A stretch of DNA of 64,000 nucleotides from an uncultured Opitutales bacterium (GTDB lineage Bacteria; Verrucomicrobiota; Verrucomicrobiia; Opitutales; Intestinicryptomonadaceae), in NCBI GenBank assembly GCA_900545715.1, contig URAJ01000001.1, positions 62,001 to 126,000 of the forward strand. The letters run 5' to 3'. The notes under the pieces were generated by a model. It did no database searches. It saw only the letters and a list, made by a program, of their open reading frames with translations, and was not told where the DNA came from. The translations under genes and the position numbers were made by a program. Below are positions 17,952 to 27,678 of the stretch, piece by piece. Positions within the stretch are counted from its first letter, which is position 1, and every line of letters begins with the position of its first letter.

Positions 17952-18560
17952 CTAAAATCTGTTTTCCGTGCCTTTTAGAAGCCTTGCAATATTGCTTCTA
18001 TGCCTGAAAATTACGACCGCCGCTATTGCCAGAGAAATGTAAAAATGCCCGGGCATCGACGGATATATTATAAAAGAGGCTATCGGAAGCGCAACCGCAA
18101 GAGCGAGCGACGCCAGAGAAACATATCTGCTCGCATAGAAAACCACGACCCAAACTACAAGCGCCGCCACAATCGCCCAAAGCATTATTGCCGAAAGCCC
18201 TCCTATCGCGGTAGCGACTCCCTTGCCGCCCTTAAATTTTAGAAATAAAGAAAAGCTGTGCCCCACTATCGCAGAGCACAACCCAACATACGCAAGAGTC
18301 TGTGGGTCGGAAAACTGTACTCCGAACACCGACGGGTACAACGGCCAAGCCGTCGCTAAAAAGCCCTTGGCGGCGTCGAGAATAAAACATATATTTCCCG
18401 GAACTTTACCGCAAACTCTTTTTACATTTGTCGCCCCGGGATTTCCGCTGCCCGCTTTCAGAATATCCACTCCACAAAAACGGGCAATAATAACCGCAAA
18501 CGGAATTGACCCCAAAAGGTATCCCGCTGCGGCCACTATTAGAAATCCGGCTACGTCCAT
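17952..18560 (-). CDS. plsY: Glycerol-3-phosphate acyltransferase PlsY
   Basis: Inner-membrane enzyme that acylates glycerol-3-phosphate with acyl phosphate, the first step of phospholipid synthesis. 202 residues with about five membrane helices and the three conserved motifs: GSIPFAVIIAR, GSGNPGATNVKR, and GHSFSLFLKFKGGKGVATAIG. It begins one base after the serA stop, so the two are transcribed together even though they serve different pathways. The partner PlsX is not in this window. Confidence 0.94.
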   Translation of the reverse strand: MDVAGFLIVAAAGYLLGSIPFAVIIARFCGVDILKAGSGNPGATNVKRVCGKVPGNICFILDAAKGFLATAWPLYPSVFGVQFSDPQTLAYVGLCSAIVGHSFSLFLKFKGGKGVATAIGGLSAIMLWAIVAALVVWVVVFYASRYVSLASLALAVALPIASFIIYPSMPGHFYISLAIAAVVIFRHRSNIARLLKGTENRF

Positions 18561-18561
18561 A

Positions 18562-20163
18562 CTACGAGAAATCTACGACGCGAACAGCCTCAACTTTGTC
18601 GAGCGCTTTAAGCTCTGCGACTGCCTCGGGCGCCGGAAGCGCGTCGAGCTCGTACACGCTTAGGGCCATGCCGCCCTTTTCGTCGCGCGAGAGCGTCATA
18701 TTTGCAATGTTGCAGCCGTATTTGCCGATTATCGTGCCGATGATTCCGACCATTCCAGGAGTATCTTGGTTGCGCAAGAGTATCGCGGATTTGTTGTGCG
18801 GATTTATCTCAACCTCGTGGGAGTCTATCCTCACGATTTTCGGGCGGGCGCTCGTACCCATGACTGTTCCCGCCGCGTAATGAGTTTCACCGCTTTGCGA
18901 ATACGCAACAACTTCCACAAGTTCCGAATAGTCTGCCTCTGTCGAGCTATTTACGCTTTCGACTTCTATGCCCAGATGTTTCATCTTCGCTGGCGCATTT
19001 ACGTCGTTCGCATTCTCCGAGATCTTCGAGAGATACCCTTTCTGGACCGCGAGAGTCAAAAGCTTATTGTCTATGTTGCCGAGCTTTCCAAAGTATTTTA
19101 CCGATATTTTTGATGCGGGCCCGTCGACAAGCTGCTGTACAAACAACCCGAGTTTTTCGCAAAGCTCAATGTACGGGGATATTTGCTTCATCGACTCCGC
19201 GTCGATGCTCGGCTTGTTAATAGCGTTGCGGATTGCGCCGCCGCTCAGGGCGTCGGCAATCACCTCGGCTACTTCGATTCCGCAGCTTTCCTGCGCCTCT
19301 TTTGTCGAAGCTCCCAAGTGCGGGGTCAATACGAGATTCGGGAATTTCAAGAGCGGGCTGTCTTTCGAGAGCGGCTCAGATTCGTAAACGTCGAGACCTG
19401 CCGCTGCGACTTTGCCGCTTTCGAGCGCCTCCACAAGCGCGCTTTCTTTAATGATGCCGCCGCGGGCGCAGTTGAATACGCGCACACCTTTTTTCATCAT
19501 TTCAAAAGCCTTTTCGTCCAGCATATATTTGGTGGCTTCGGTAAGCGGCATATGGACCGTTATGTAGTCGGCGCGCTTAAATGCTTCTTCAAGCGGCACC
19601 ATTTCTACACCTATGGTTTTTGCGCGGGCCTCAGTTAAAAACGGGTCATAAGCTAAAACTTTCATTCCGAATGCCATTGCCCTCTTGGCGACTTCCGCGC
19701 CTATCCTTCCCATTCCAAGTACGGAGAGGGTCTTATTTTTAAGCTCAGTTCCCTTGAAAGATTTCCTATCCCACTTTCCGCTGTGAATGGAGGCGTTTGC
19801 TTGCGATATAGGGCGAGTTCCGCACAAAATGTGGGTAAATGTAAGCTCGGCCGTTGCTATCGTATTTCCGGTGGGCGTATTCATTACCACTACGCCCTTT
19901 TCAGAAGCGGCAGGTATGTCGATATTATCGACCCCAACACCGGCGCGGCCAACTGCTTTCAGCTTTTTCGCGCACTCCAATACGTCGGAGGTAATGCGGG
20001 TTTCCGAACGGACTATTACGGCGTCAGCGTCGGCTATCAGTTCCTTGACCTTGTCGGGGGTGGAACCGTAGGCTTCGACAGTTTCGAAACCCTTCTGTTT
20101 GAGTAATTCTACGCCTTTGGGCGAGATTGGATCTGCTACTAATACTTTTAATTTTTTATTCAT
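18562..20163 (-). CDS. serA: D-3-phosphoglycerate dehydrogenase
   Basis: First committed step of serine synthesis, oxidising 3-phosphoglycerate with NAD+. 533 residues from the ATG at 20163 (MNKKLKVLVADPIS). The frame extends 17 codons upstream, but that stretch has no family similarity. The NAD-binding domain shows GMGRIGAEVAKRAMAFGMK; the catalytic Arg, Glu and His lie in NCARGGIIKE, DVYESEPL and LTPHLGAST. The length, with a substrate-binding (ASB-like) domain and C-terminal ACT domain (RNQDTPGMVGIIGTIIGKYG), marks the long form, usually serine-inhibited. Head of the serA-plsY-hom operon. Confidence 0.94.
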   Translation of the reverse strand: MNKKLKVLVADPISPKGVELLKQKGFETVEAYGSTPDKVKELIADADAVIVRSETRITSDVLECAKKLKAVGRAGVGVDNIDIPAASEKGVVVMNTPTGNTIATAELTFTHILCGTRPISQANASIHSGKWDRKSFKGTELKNKTLSVLGMGRIGAEVAKRAMAFGMKVLAYDPFLTEARAKTIGVEMVPLEEAFKRADYITVHMPLTEATKYMLDEKAFEMMKKGVRVFNCARGGIIKESALVEALESGKVAAAGLDVYESEPLSKDSPLLKFPNLVLTPHLGASTKEAQESCGIEVAEVIADALSGGAIRNAINKPSIDAESMKQISPYIELCEKLGLFVQQLVDGPASKISVKYFGKLGNIDNKLLTLAVQKGYLSKISENANDVNAPAKMKHLGIEVESVNSSTEADYSELVEVVAYSQSGETHYAAGTVMGTSARPKIVRIDSHEVEINPHNKSAILLRNQDTPGMVGIIGTIIGKYGCNIANMTLSRDEKGGMALSVYELDALPAPEAVAELKALDKVEAVRVVDFS

Positions 20164-20619
20164 GATAACACGGCAATCGTGGGACTGTTTTCCAACCCGA
20201 TTGTCAAATTTCAAAAAAATGCCTTATTGCCGTAAAAGTCAAGATGAAACACTTCTCGTATCCGCGTAATGAAAACTGCAATAAAAAAATTTATTTAGAG
20301 AGCCTCTGAGGAAAGCGGCATTTTGGCAAATCCATATTTTTTAAATCACACCAAAAATTCTAAATACTACAAAATATTTTATCAGCTAGGCGTGACAGAG
20401 TAAAAAGAAAGCAAAATCCCCCCCAAAAAAAGTAAAATTTTTCTGAAAAAGCTCCTATTGGAGGATTATGGAAATTAATAAAAAAATATTCCAATCCGCA
20501 AAAAACGCAAAAATATAAAATATTTTTTTCAATCCTAAATCACATAGAGTAGAGGCTATTATCTCGTAGAATCCCAAAAAAATATCCTGTGAAATTAGAA
20601 CTTCGGCTAAGAATAAAGA
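20164..20619. other. Non-coding spacer between serA and the barrel gene
   Basis: About 450 AT-rich bases upstream of serA. I find no credible ORF, tRNA or riboswitch fold. It probably holds the serA promoter, which I cannot pin down. Confidence 0.45.
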
Positions 20620-20648
20620 TAAAAAAAACCGCCTCGTAAAAGGCGGTT
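20620..20648 (-). terminator. Terminator of the beta-barrel gene
   Basis: AACCGCCT (20627-20634) pairs with AGGCGGTT (20641-20648) around CGTAAA; the minus strand ends in eight Ts. Confidence 0.88.
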
Positions 20649-20665
20649 TCTTTTCGAGAACCTTA

Positions 20666-21847
20666 TTAGTATTTAAGAGCAACTGAGATGTCAACCAAGT
20701 GTTGGTTGTATGTGCAACCCGCCAGATTTGAAGAGTTGTTCATGAATCTGTAATTCGCGGACAAAGTAATGAATTTGTTCGGGATGAAGGAAACACCTAT
20801 GCGGCCTATGTATGTATCGTCGTCACGGTCGTTTCCTGCATACATAGCATAGTTGCTATTTACATACGAGAAGCTTGCCGTCGAACGGATAAATTCGGAG
20901 AAGTAGTAGTTAGCGCCAACTTCGCAGCCGGAGTTGATTGCAGACTGGCGGGAAGCACCGTTTCCGAAGTCACGATAGCCAGTGGCAAAGAGACCGAGCT
21001 TTGGAGTGAGTTCGTATCCGAGGGTAGCCCTAAACGCGAATGTCGTGTCATCTTGGCCTTCAACAAAAACAGAACCGGAAGGATCGCGGTATGTCACACC
21101 GGCATACACCATTGCAGTCAATTTGGGGAGAAGCTCGCCGCGAACTGTCACACCGCCAAAGTGGTCGTTGCGTGAATCGCCGCCGAATATAGCATTCAGA
21201 GGATCACCACCTGAAAATTCGGTATAACGGTATTGATAAGTCAAACCTATGGAAATTTTCGGATTTAATTTGTAAAGCAAGCTTACCGGTATCGAATATA
21301 CATCTATGTCGGAATAGATAGCCGACCATTTACCGAGGTATTCGGTGTATTGCCACATGCCTCCGAGTTCACCATCGAGCTTTTCGGAGAAGCTATATGT
21401 TGCATTTATGCCCGCCGCGTAATCATCGTAGCGGACGAGTTCACCACTTTGTAAAGTAGTTGACGTGTTTTGAAAACGTTGGTCGAAAGAGAAGTTCGCG
21501 TCGATTTTCAGAAGCTGGTCAGTAAAAGAGGCAGTCGCCATCACGTGGCTGAGGTTGGAGTTGAACTCTTTGTGCTGGGCGTAACGCGTCAAGTCTTCAA
21601 AGAATTTTACATTTGCCTTAAATTTGCTGTTGCGGCCGTAATCTGCCTCAGCTCCTAAGCGGAATATCGCCGCATAGTCGTTTATTTTATTACTCGAATT
21701 TCCCGTATACGTCACGTTGCTGTTCCAGCTGCCGGTGACTGCGCCCCTGAAGAATATGTCTAACTGATCGCCAATCGTTACCAACGGGGCGGCGTTGGCT
21801 GATAGCGCAGCCATTGCGAATACGGATGTTGCGAATATTTTTTTCAT
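20666..21847 (-). CDS. Outer membrane beta-barrel protein (BBP2-like)
   Basis: 393 residues with a Sec signal peptide (MKKIFATSVFAMAALSANA). The rest is alternating polar/aromatic beta-strand sequence such as KISIGLTYQYRYTEF, TTFAFRATLGYEL and FITLSANYRFMN, ending in the aromatic-terminated strand LVDISVALKY expected of BAM substrates. It resembles the putative beta-barrel porin 2 group common in Verrucomicrobia. The substrate is unknown. A near-consensus promoter with a leader of about 64 bases, a strong terminator and no operon partners suggest a highly expressed single gene. Confidence 0.82.
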   Translation of the reverse strand: MKKIFATSVFAMAALSANAAPLVTIGDQLDIFFRGAVTGSWNSNVTYTGNSSNKINDYAAIFRLGAEADYGRNSKFKANVKFFEDLTRYAQHKEFNSNLSHVMATASFTDQLLKIDANFSFDQRFQNTSTTLQSGELVRYDDYAAGINATYSFSEKLDGELGGMWQYTEYLGKWSAIYSDIDVYSIPVSLLYKLNPKISIGLTYQYRYTEFSGGDPLNAIFGGDSRNDHFGGVTVRGELLPKLTAMVYAGVTYRDPSGSVFVEGQDDTTFAFRATLGYELTPKLGLFATGYRDFGNGASRQSAINSGCEVGANYYFSEFIRSTASFSYVNSNYAMYAGNDRDDDTYIGRIGVSFIPNKFITLSANYRFMNNSSNLAGCTYNQHLVDISVALKY

Positions 21848-21917
21848 CTTTATTTTATTTGTTAAAGTTGCCTTTTGGGGTTCTCAGTATCGGTGTTTCC
21901 GAATTTTTAATGTTCGG

Positions 21918-21946
21918 ATTATTTTATTTCCCGCACTATTTGTCAA
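21918..21946 (-). promoter_or_regulatory. Strong sigma70-like promoter of the beta-barrel gene
   Basis: Minus strand: TTGACA (plus 21941-21946), 17-base spacer, AATAAT (plus 21918-21923). Near-consensus. Confidence 0.78.
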
Positions 21947-22024
21947 GCACTTTTATCCCCTCTTTCTTTTTTTTGTTTAAAAAAAATCGCATATCCCAAC
22001 TCAGGATTTTTTTCTAAAATAATA

Positions 22025-22052
22025 TTGAAAGATTTACCATGCGTACGATAAT
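22025..22052 (+). promoter_or_regulatory. Sigma70-like promoter of the TPR membrane protein gene
   Basis: TTGAAA (22025-22030), 16-base spacer, GATAAT (22047-22052), giving a leader of about 20 bases to the ATG at 22079. Confidence 0.65.
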
Positions 22053-22078
22053 TCAGCAAGATATATTATTTTTTTAAA

Positions 22079-23812
22079 ATGAGCGAATCGTCCAACAAGT
22101 TAAAAATAAAGAAACGCAATTCCACCGAATCACAGCCACTACTATTCGGGTTGCTCTCGCGCGTAAAAAAGAACAATAAGTGGTCTTTTAAAGTCAACTG
22201 GGGGCGGATCGCAATTGTCGTTATAATTCTATCGCTGTTAGCGTGGGCCGCTGCAAGCGCAACAATTTATTTCGTATTTAAATATTCTAAGGGTTTTGAC
22301 GACATTACCGTTTACGACGCAATAGTCGCCCCGTTCGACATGAAGTCGCACCGCGAGAAGGTCGGCAACTACAACATCAAAAAAGCTCTCGACATCTTAA
22401 AATCCGGCAACATGTCGGAATTTAATGAAGCCTTCATGAACCTCAATATGGGGATTAACCGCGCCCCCAAAAATATAGAGGGCCGCCTAAACCTCGCGCG
22501 CATTTACGTCGCGATGAACCGCCCAGACATCGCCATTGAAAAACTCGAACAAGGCATTATTTACTCAAAGGACAATATCGACTTTATCCGCCTTTATATG
22601 CGGCTCCTCCTCGACAGGATGGAGGACTCCAAGATAATTGCAGTCGGCGAAAAACTTCTGACCGGCGGAAAGGGCGTCGGAGTCGAAAATCCACAGGTAA
22701 AAGCGTATATTGCAATGACGCTCTCGTCCGTTTACGCAATGCACGGCAACTATAAAAAGTCGGAGGAATACCTAAAGAATTACGGCCTTGAAAAATCGCT
22801 TCCCGGAATACTGCGCCTCTCAAAAAACCAGTGGGAAATGGGCAACCGCGACGAAGCCATTAAAATTATAAAAGACAATTTCCAATATCCGTCGAATAAA
22901 AACCCAATGTACGCCCTTCTCGTAAACTACTATACGGCAATGGGCGATATCGAGACGGCGAGAAGATACTCCGTCTTGCGGCAGGCCGAAGACCCGTTCT
23001 CGGTGACGCAAAAGCTCGAATTGATAAGGCTGCTTGAGAAGTCCGGAGACACCCAAAATCTCGGGAAAATGCTCGACGAATACTTTGAGATAAACAAGGC
23101 AAACAATGTAGCCATGATACATTTGGCCAACTACGCTGCGGACAAGGGCGACATTAAAATGATGCGCAAAATATACGACAACGCCATCCGCCAGACTTTC
23201 GCCCCTGGAAGATACTGCCTGCTTTTGCTGGAAACTATGATAACCAACGGCGACTACGCCGGCGCCGTAAAATTCTCAGAGGAAATTTTGAAGGGCAAAC
23301 CGTCTTGGACCAAGCGGTACGAAGACGTCTTGTCCGCAATACGCTCGATAGCATATTACGCCACTGGCAATACCAATATGTCCGACATTCTCATCGCCGA
23401 CGTATTAAAGCGCTCAAGGATATCCCCCAAAACGCTTGTCGCCACCGCGAGGCGCTTCGACAAGCTGAACGCTCCGCTCGTTGCGAATTCAATACTCGAG
23501 CACGCGGTAAACAAGTTCCCACGCTATCAGATGGCGCTTATAAGGCTCGTCCAAAACGAAATAAAAATAGGGGACTCCACAAACATCGGCAAACACGTAT
23601 TGCGCCTGTTGCAAATGCGCCGCCCGCCGCGCGAGCTCATTACGGACGTATATAACAACCTTTCAAGCGACAGATTTATTTTCGTGCGCGACAGAAAGAA
23701 GATTCTCGACGAAATAGAATCGCTAAAAGCCAACAACTCTTCAGAAACTTTCTCGGACGTCATTCTGGACGAAAACGAACTCCACGACGATTCCAGCATG
23801 ATAGACATTTAG
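22079..23812 (+). CDS. TPR-repeat inner membrane protein, function unknown
   Basis: 577 residues. A basic N-terminal tail of about 40 residues precedes one membrane helix (IAIVVIILSLLAWAAASATIYFVF, about 43-68), so most of the protein faces the periplasm or is anchored there. From about residue 95 onward it is all helical with tetratricopeptide-like pairs (for example EGRLNLARIYVAMNRPDIAI and NPMYALLVNYYTAMGDIETA). The C-terminal 40 residues are Ser/Asp/Glu-rich. TPR arrays mediate protein contacts, but nothing identifies the partner. It has its own promoter and a strong terminator, and is convergent with the wsp operon. Confidence 0.8.
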   Translation: MSESSNKLKIKKRNSTESQPLLFGLLSRVKKNNKWSFKVNWGRIAIVVIILSLLAWAAASATIYFVFKYSKGFDDITVYDAIVAPFDMKSHREKVGNYNIKKALDILKSGNMSEFNEAFMNLNMGINRAPKNIEGRLNLARIYVAMNRPDIAIEKLEQGIIYSKDNIDFIRLYMRLLLDRMEDSKIIAVGEKLLTGGKGVGVENPQVKAYIAMTLSSVYAMHGNYKKSEEYLKNYGLEKSLPGILRLSKNQWEMGNRDEAIKIIKDNFQYPSNKNPMYALLVNYYTAMGDIETARRYSVLRQAEDPFSVTQKLELIRLLEKSGDTQNLGKMLDEYFEINKANNVAMIHLANYAADKGDIKMMRKIYDNAIRQTFAPGRYCLLLLETMITNGDYAGAVKFSEEILKGKPSWTKRYEDVLSAIRSIAYYATGNTNMSDILIADVLKRSRISPKTLVATARRFDKLNAPLVANSILEHAVNKFPRYQMALIRLVQNEIKIGDSTNIGKHVLRLLQMRRPPRELITDVYNNLSSDRFIFVRDRKKILDEIESLKANNSSETFSDVILDENELHDDSSMIDI

Positions 23813-23870
23813 CCTATCTTACATTTCGCAAGCCGGGCGGGAAGCGCGCGACTTTGCGGTAAAACCAATT

Positions 23871-23906
23871 ATCGGCGCCGAAAATTTTTCGGCGCCGATT
23901 TTTTTA
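23871..23906 (+). terminator. Intrinsic terminator after the TPR gene
   Basis: Fourteen-base perfect inverted repeat (23871-23884 with 23886-23899, core ATCGGCGCCGAAAA) followed by seven Ts. Confidence 0.92.
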
Positions 23907-24067
23907 TAAAAGGCCTAAGAAATTGCGGCTAACACGCTTTGGCGGCAACGCCATATTTTATATTTAAATCGCCGAGGGGTTGATTTTTTTGAAAGACTTT
24001 TGCCAACTTTCAAAACTACGCAAAACATCTAAAACAATAAATTTTGAGGATCAAAAAAAACAGACAC

Positions 24068-25072
24068 TCATAAGGGGTTATCAGGGTATTTGGAGACAAT
24101 GCTTCTAATAATAAAATTTATGCGGGCGCCAATTTTGTCGAGAGGCAGTATTTCCGACGCCGCCCCCATTCGCACGGCGTTCTTAGGCATTCCGTAAACT
24201 GCGCTTGTCGCCTCGTCTTGGGCGATTGTCCTCCAACCGGCGCGTTTGAGTGCCAACAATCCCTCCGCGCCGTCGTCGCCCATCCCTGTAAGCAGAGCAG
24301 CGCAACCTTTCGCGCGCGCCGAGGCGAGGCTCTTGAAAAAAAAGTCAACAGACGGGCAAAATACGCCGCTGCCTCCATAGGTTTCGTACATAAATTTTCC
24401 AGAACGCGCTATGCCTAAATTCGCGTCCGCCCTTGAAACATACACCCTTCCCGGCTTTGGGAAATCTCCCCCAGCGGCAATCTCTACTGGAAGCTTCGAG
24501 CGCCGCGAGAGCCAGCCGGCGAGGCTCCCTGAAAATTCTGAATCCATATGCTGGACAATCACGCAAGCCCCAGGAAAATCGGCCGAAAGCGCAGAAAGAA
24601 TTTCCGCTATCGCCCCGGGCCCGCCCGTTGAAGCCCCTATCGCCGCTATCGGGACAAGTCTGCCATAGACCGGCTTTTCAGCCTTTCGCATTGGTGAGCG
24701 GAAGACGCACGCGAGCGACAGTTTGTCCGCCAATTCGTCAAATCCGGAACCGCTAAATTGGTCTATCTCCACGGCTCCGAAAGCCCCCGCGCAAATGCAG
24801 TCGTACACGGCGGAGGTCTCCATACCCTGTTTGTATGCGGCAACTACTGCGGCTATTCCGCAGCCTTTTATTATCTGCGGCGCGGATTTATTTTCGGAAG
24901 GCAATTTGAAATTTGGAGAAACAACGGCAGCCAAAGCCCCGCTTTCAGATATAAAATCCGACAACTTCTCGCCGCCGCCCGCAAATAAAACGGGCTCAAA
25001 GTTTCTTTTTTCGAGCTCTTCGAAAACCGCCTTTCCGAACGCCCCACCCGCAATTATCGCTATTTTTTTCAT
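24068..25072 (-). CDS. wspF: WspF-like chemoreceptor methylesterase with degenerate receiver
   Basis: CheB-family protein of 334 residues that should remove methyl groups from the WspA receptor. The C-terminal methylesterase domain (about 140-330) is intact: S148 in GASTGGP, H175 in VQHMD and D267 in GMGDDGAEG, followed by the Wsp-typical AQDEATSAVYGMP. The N-terminal receiver-like domain is degenerate: the acidic pocket near residue 8 is replaced (IIAGGAFG) and the phospho-acceptor strand reads AAVVSPNFKLP with no Asp. It should therefore not be phosphorylated by WspE. Its start overlaps the wspE stop by 4 bases. Last gene of the operon; no wspR follows. Confidence 0.88.
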   Translation of the reverse strand: MKKIAIIAGGAFGKAVFEELEKRNFEPVLFAGGGEKLSDFISESGALAAVVSPNFKLPSENKSAPQIIKGCGIAAVVAAYKQGMETSAVYDCICAGAFGAVEIDQFSGSGFDELADKLSLACVFRSPMRKAEKPVYGRLVPIAAIGASTGGPGAIAEILSALSADFPGACVIVQHMDSEFSGSLAGWLSRRSKLPVEIAAGGDFPKPGRVYVSRADANLGIARSGKFMYETYGGSGVFCPSVDFFFKSLASARAKGCAALLTGMGDDGAEGLLALKRAGWRTIAQDEATSAVYGMPKNAVRMGAASEILPLDKIGARINFIIRSIVSKYPDNPL

Positions 25073-27678
25073 TTAGAAAGGAGATTTCGGACAGTTTCTA
25101 TAAAAGTGTCGTCCTGAAAGCTGCTCTTTGTCAGATACGCGTCGGCGCCGGCTTCAAGCCCCTTGGCGCGATCCTCCTGCCTATCCTTGTAGGATACTAT
25201 TATTATGGGAATAGACTTCGAAGATTCCCTCGAACGCACCTTTTCAATAAATTCAAATCCGTTTAGCCGCGGCATGTCTATGTCTGAAACAATCAAATCG
25301 TATTTGTTCAACCGCACGCTGTTCCACCCGTCCATTCCGTCGACGGCCGTATCAACGCTGTATCCCGCGCCCTCGAGTATCTGGCGCTGGGTTTCCCTCA
25401 CGGTTATGGAATCGTCCACAACGAGAATTCTGCCAAGCTCCTTCGCCTTCGCCTGTGAAGAATGCCTCGAAAGCAATTCGCCGCTCGACAAAAATTTGTC
25501 TATTGAGCTTACAAGGTCGTCCACGTCGAGTATTAGTATCGGAAGTCCGTCCTCAGTAAGGGATGCGGCGGACACGCACGGAATTTTACCAAGCCTTTCA
25601 TGCAAGGGCCTTACAACGAGCTCGGACTCGGTCGGGAGAGAGTCTATTTCTATTCCGTACAAATTGTCCCTATCGGCAACCACAACCGCGTAAACAGACC
25701 GCGATTCGCTCTGGGCGTCTTCAAAGCCGAGAGCGCGCGCGCCGCTTACAAGCCCCACTGATTTCCCGTCGAGGTCGAAATACTGCCGCCCCTCAACCGT
25801 TCGCAACTGCGACAGATCCAACCGCACCGTGCGGTACACCCGCGCGAGCGCAAAGGCGTACGGCTGCCCCGCTATCGACACTACAAGAGATTTCAACACC
25901 GAGCGCGTTATCGGCAATTTAAGCTCGAAAGTCGAACCCTCGCCCGCAGTTGAGCTTATTGATATTGTCCCGCCGACCTCGTGCAGCATAGTCTGCACAA
26001 CGTCAAGCCCCACGCCCCTTCCGCTGATTTCACTAACGTCGGGCTTCGTGGTAAATCCGGGCAGCATTAGGAAAGAGTACAATTCGTCCCCCGATATGTT
26101 TTCCAGCATCTCGGGCGCGGCGAGCTTTTTTTCGAGAATTTTTTCCCTAACGGCCTTTTCCTCGATTCCCCGCCCGTCGTCGGATATTGAAATTCTAAGA
26201 AGCCCCGCCGAGTGCCATGCGCGCATGAGTATCTTGCCCACAGGCGGCTTCCCAGCTGCAACGCGCTCCTCGGGGGTCTCGATTCCGTGGTCGCAGGCAT
26301 TGCGGACCAAGTGCATTAGCGGGGACTCGAGCTTTTCGAGAACGTCCCTGTCAACGGGCGTCTTTGAGCCGTCTATCTCGAAGTCTATTCTTTTGCCGAA
26401 GGATTTTGCGATGTCGCGCACCATTCTTGGCAGAGACGATATTCCGTCGGAGAACGGGCGCATTCTGCTCGACAACACTTCGGCGTACAGGCGGCCGGCG
26501 ATTAGCACGTTTCTTCTTGAATACTCGCCGAATGATTCTATCTGCGCCCTGATGTCTGACACCGCGCGGTGGACGGCCCTCCGCGCGAGCTCCAAATGAG
26601 CCTGCGCCGCCTCCGCCCCGGGGGAGCCTTCAAGCGAGTATATTGCGTTCTCCAAGTGCCGCGCTATTTGCTCCTGCTCGTTTTTTATAGAAATCATAGA
26701 TTCGCGGTATGGCTCTATGCGCCTGTTTTCCACGAGGCTTTCCGCCGCGAGCTCCATAAGGCTGCTGAGGCTTTTTGCGGATACTTTTACGGATGCGCCC
26801 GAATCTTTGCGCCCCGACGACTTTACCGCGGGGCCCGCGCTCCTGCCCGCCCCGCGCGCCGGCTTGTAAACGCCGTCTATAAGTTCTGTCAAATCGCGGG
26901 ACAGCGCCGCCGCAAGCGATTCGTCTATCTTTTCAAAGCGCGCCGATACCGCCGAAGAAATGTAGTCCGAGCATTCAAAAAGAAGATCGAAAAAGTCGGA
27001 GTCTTCCGGCATTTTTCCGTCGCGCGCCGCCGAGAAGCAGTCCTCCATCTTATGCGAGAGGTTCACCAGCCATTCAAAGCCCACAACACGCGCCGCGCCT
27101 TTTAGGCTGTGGCTTGCCCTCATGAGGGAGTCTATTGTTGGCAGATCCCCCGGCGTGCGCTCCAACTTCAGAAGCCCGTCGTTGAGGGCGGAAGACTGGG
27201 TCTGGGCGTCTTCGAGGAACACGCCGAATATTTCCCCGTCGGGGCGTTTTGCGGCGGGCGCGCCTTGCGCAGGCTTCACCGCGGAAGTTTTCGGCTCTAT
27301 CGGCGGATTTTTGCCGGACGCAGAGGGGTTTGCGGTAAAATCCGAATTTAAAAGCCCATCTATATCTTTTTTGCGCGAATCAAAGGCCGACGGTATGTTT
27401 TCAGGCGGAACTTTAGCGCATTCAGATATTACTTCAAGGGCTTTTATGGTTGAGGGGCTCGACGAAGATTTCTCAAAGTTTTCCGACAGGGATTTTTCGA
27501 GCTTTTCTGCGAGCGCGGCGCAAGAGTCGAAACCAAGCATTTTTGCGGCCGACCTAAGCGCGCGCGCGGCGCCCACAGCAAGCTCCCCGTCGCCGGAGCG
27601 CGCGGCAATGCGCATCTTTTCGCACGCGTCGAGCGCTTCGCGGGAAAATAGGGACAGCATCGACTTATCAAAGCTCAT
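25069..27678 (-). CDS. wspE: WspE-like hybrid chemotaxis histidine kinase/response regulator
   Basis: CheA-type kinase fused to a C-terminal receiver, 869 residues, as in Pseudomonas WspE. Order: an N-terminal Hpt-like helix bundle lacking its His (AARALRSAAKMLGF, about 1-70); a Pro/Ala linker; a functional Hpt domain with H190 in SHSLKGAARVVGF; dimerisation helices (about 290-410); the HATPase with LVRNACDHGIE, DDGRGIE and GRGVGLDVV; a CheW-like docking domain; and a receiver (about 750-869) with VVDDSITVRE and phospho-acceptor D799 in VSDIDMPRLNG. It autophosphorylates under WspA control and can pass phosphate to its own receiver. Overlaps both neighbours by 4 bases. Confidence 0.93.
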   Translation of the reverse strand: MSFDKSMLSLFSREALDACEKMRIAARSGDGELAVGAARALRSAAKMLGFDSCAALAEKLEKSLSENFEKSSSSPSTIKALEVISECAKVPPENIPSAFDSRKKDIDGLLNSDFTANPSASGKNPPIEPKTSAVKPAQGAPAAKRPDGEIFGVFLEDAQTQSSALNDGLLKLERTPGDLPTIDSLMRASHSLKGAARVVGFEWLVNLSHKMEDCFSAARDGKMPEDSDFFDLLFECSDYISSAVSARFEKIDESLAAALSRDLTELIDGVYKPARGAGRSAGPAVKSSGRKDSGASVKVSAKSLSSLMELAAESLVENRRIEPYRESMISIKNEQEQIARHLENAIYSLEGSPGAEAAQAHLELARRAVHRAVSDIRAQIESFGEYSRRNVLIAGRLYAEVLSSRMRPFSDGISSLPRMVRDIAKSFGKRIDFEIDGSKTPVDRDVLEKLESPLMHLVRNACDHGIETPEERVAAGKPPVGKILMRAWHSAGLLRISISDDGRGIEEKAVREKILEKKLAAPEMLENISGDELYSFLMLPGFTTKPDVSEISGRGVGLDVVQTMLHEVGGTISISSTAGEGSTFELKLPITRSVLKSLVVSIAGQPYAFALARVYRTVRLDLSQLRTVEGRQYFDLDGKSVGLVSGARALGFEDAQSESRSVYAVVVADRDNLYGIEIDSLPTESELVVRPLHERLGKIPCVSAASLTEDGLPILILDVDDLVSSIDKFLSSGELLSRHSSQAKAKELGRILVVDDSITVRETQRQILEGAGYSVDTAVDGMDGWNSVRLNKYDLIVSDIDMPRLNGFEFIEKVRSRESSKSIPIIIVSYKDRQEDRAKGLEAGADAYLTKSSFQDDTFIETVRNLLSK

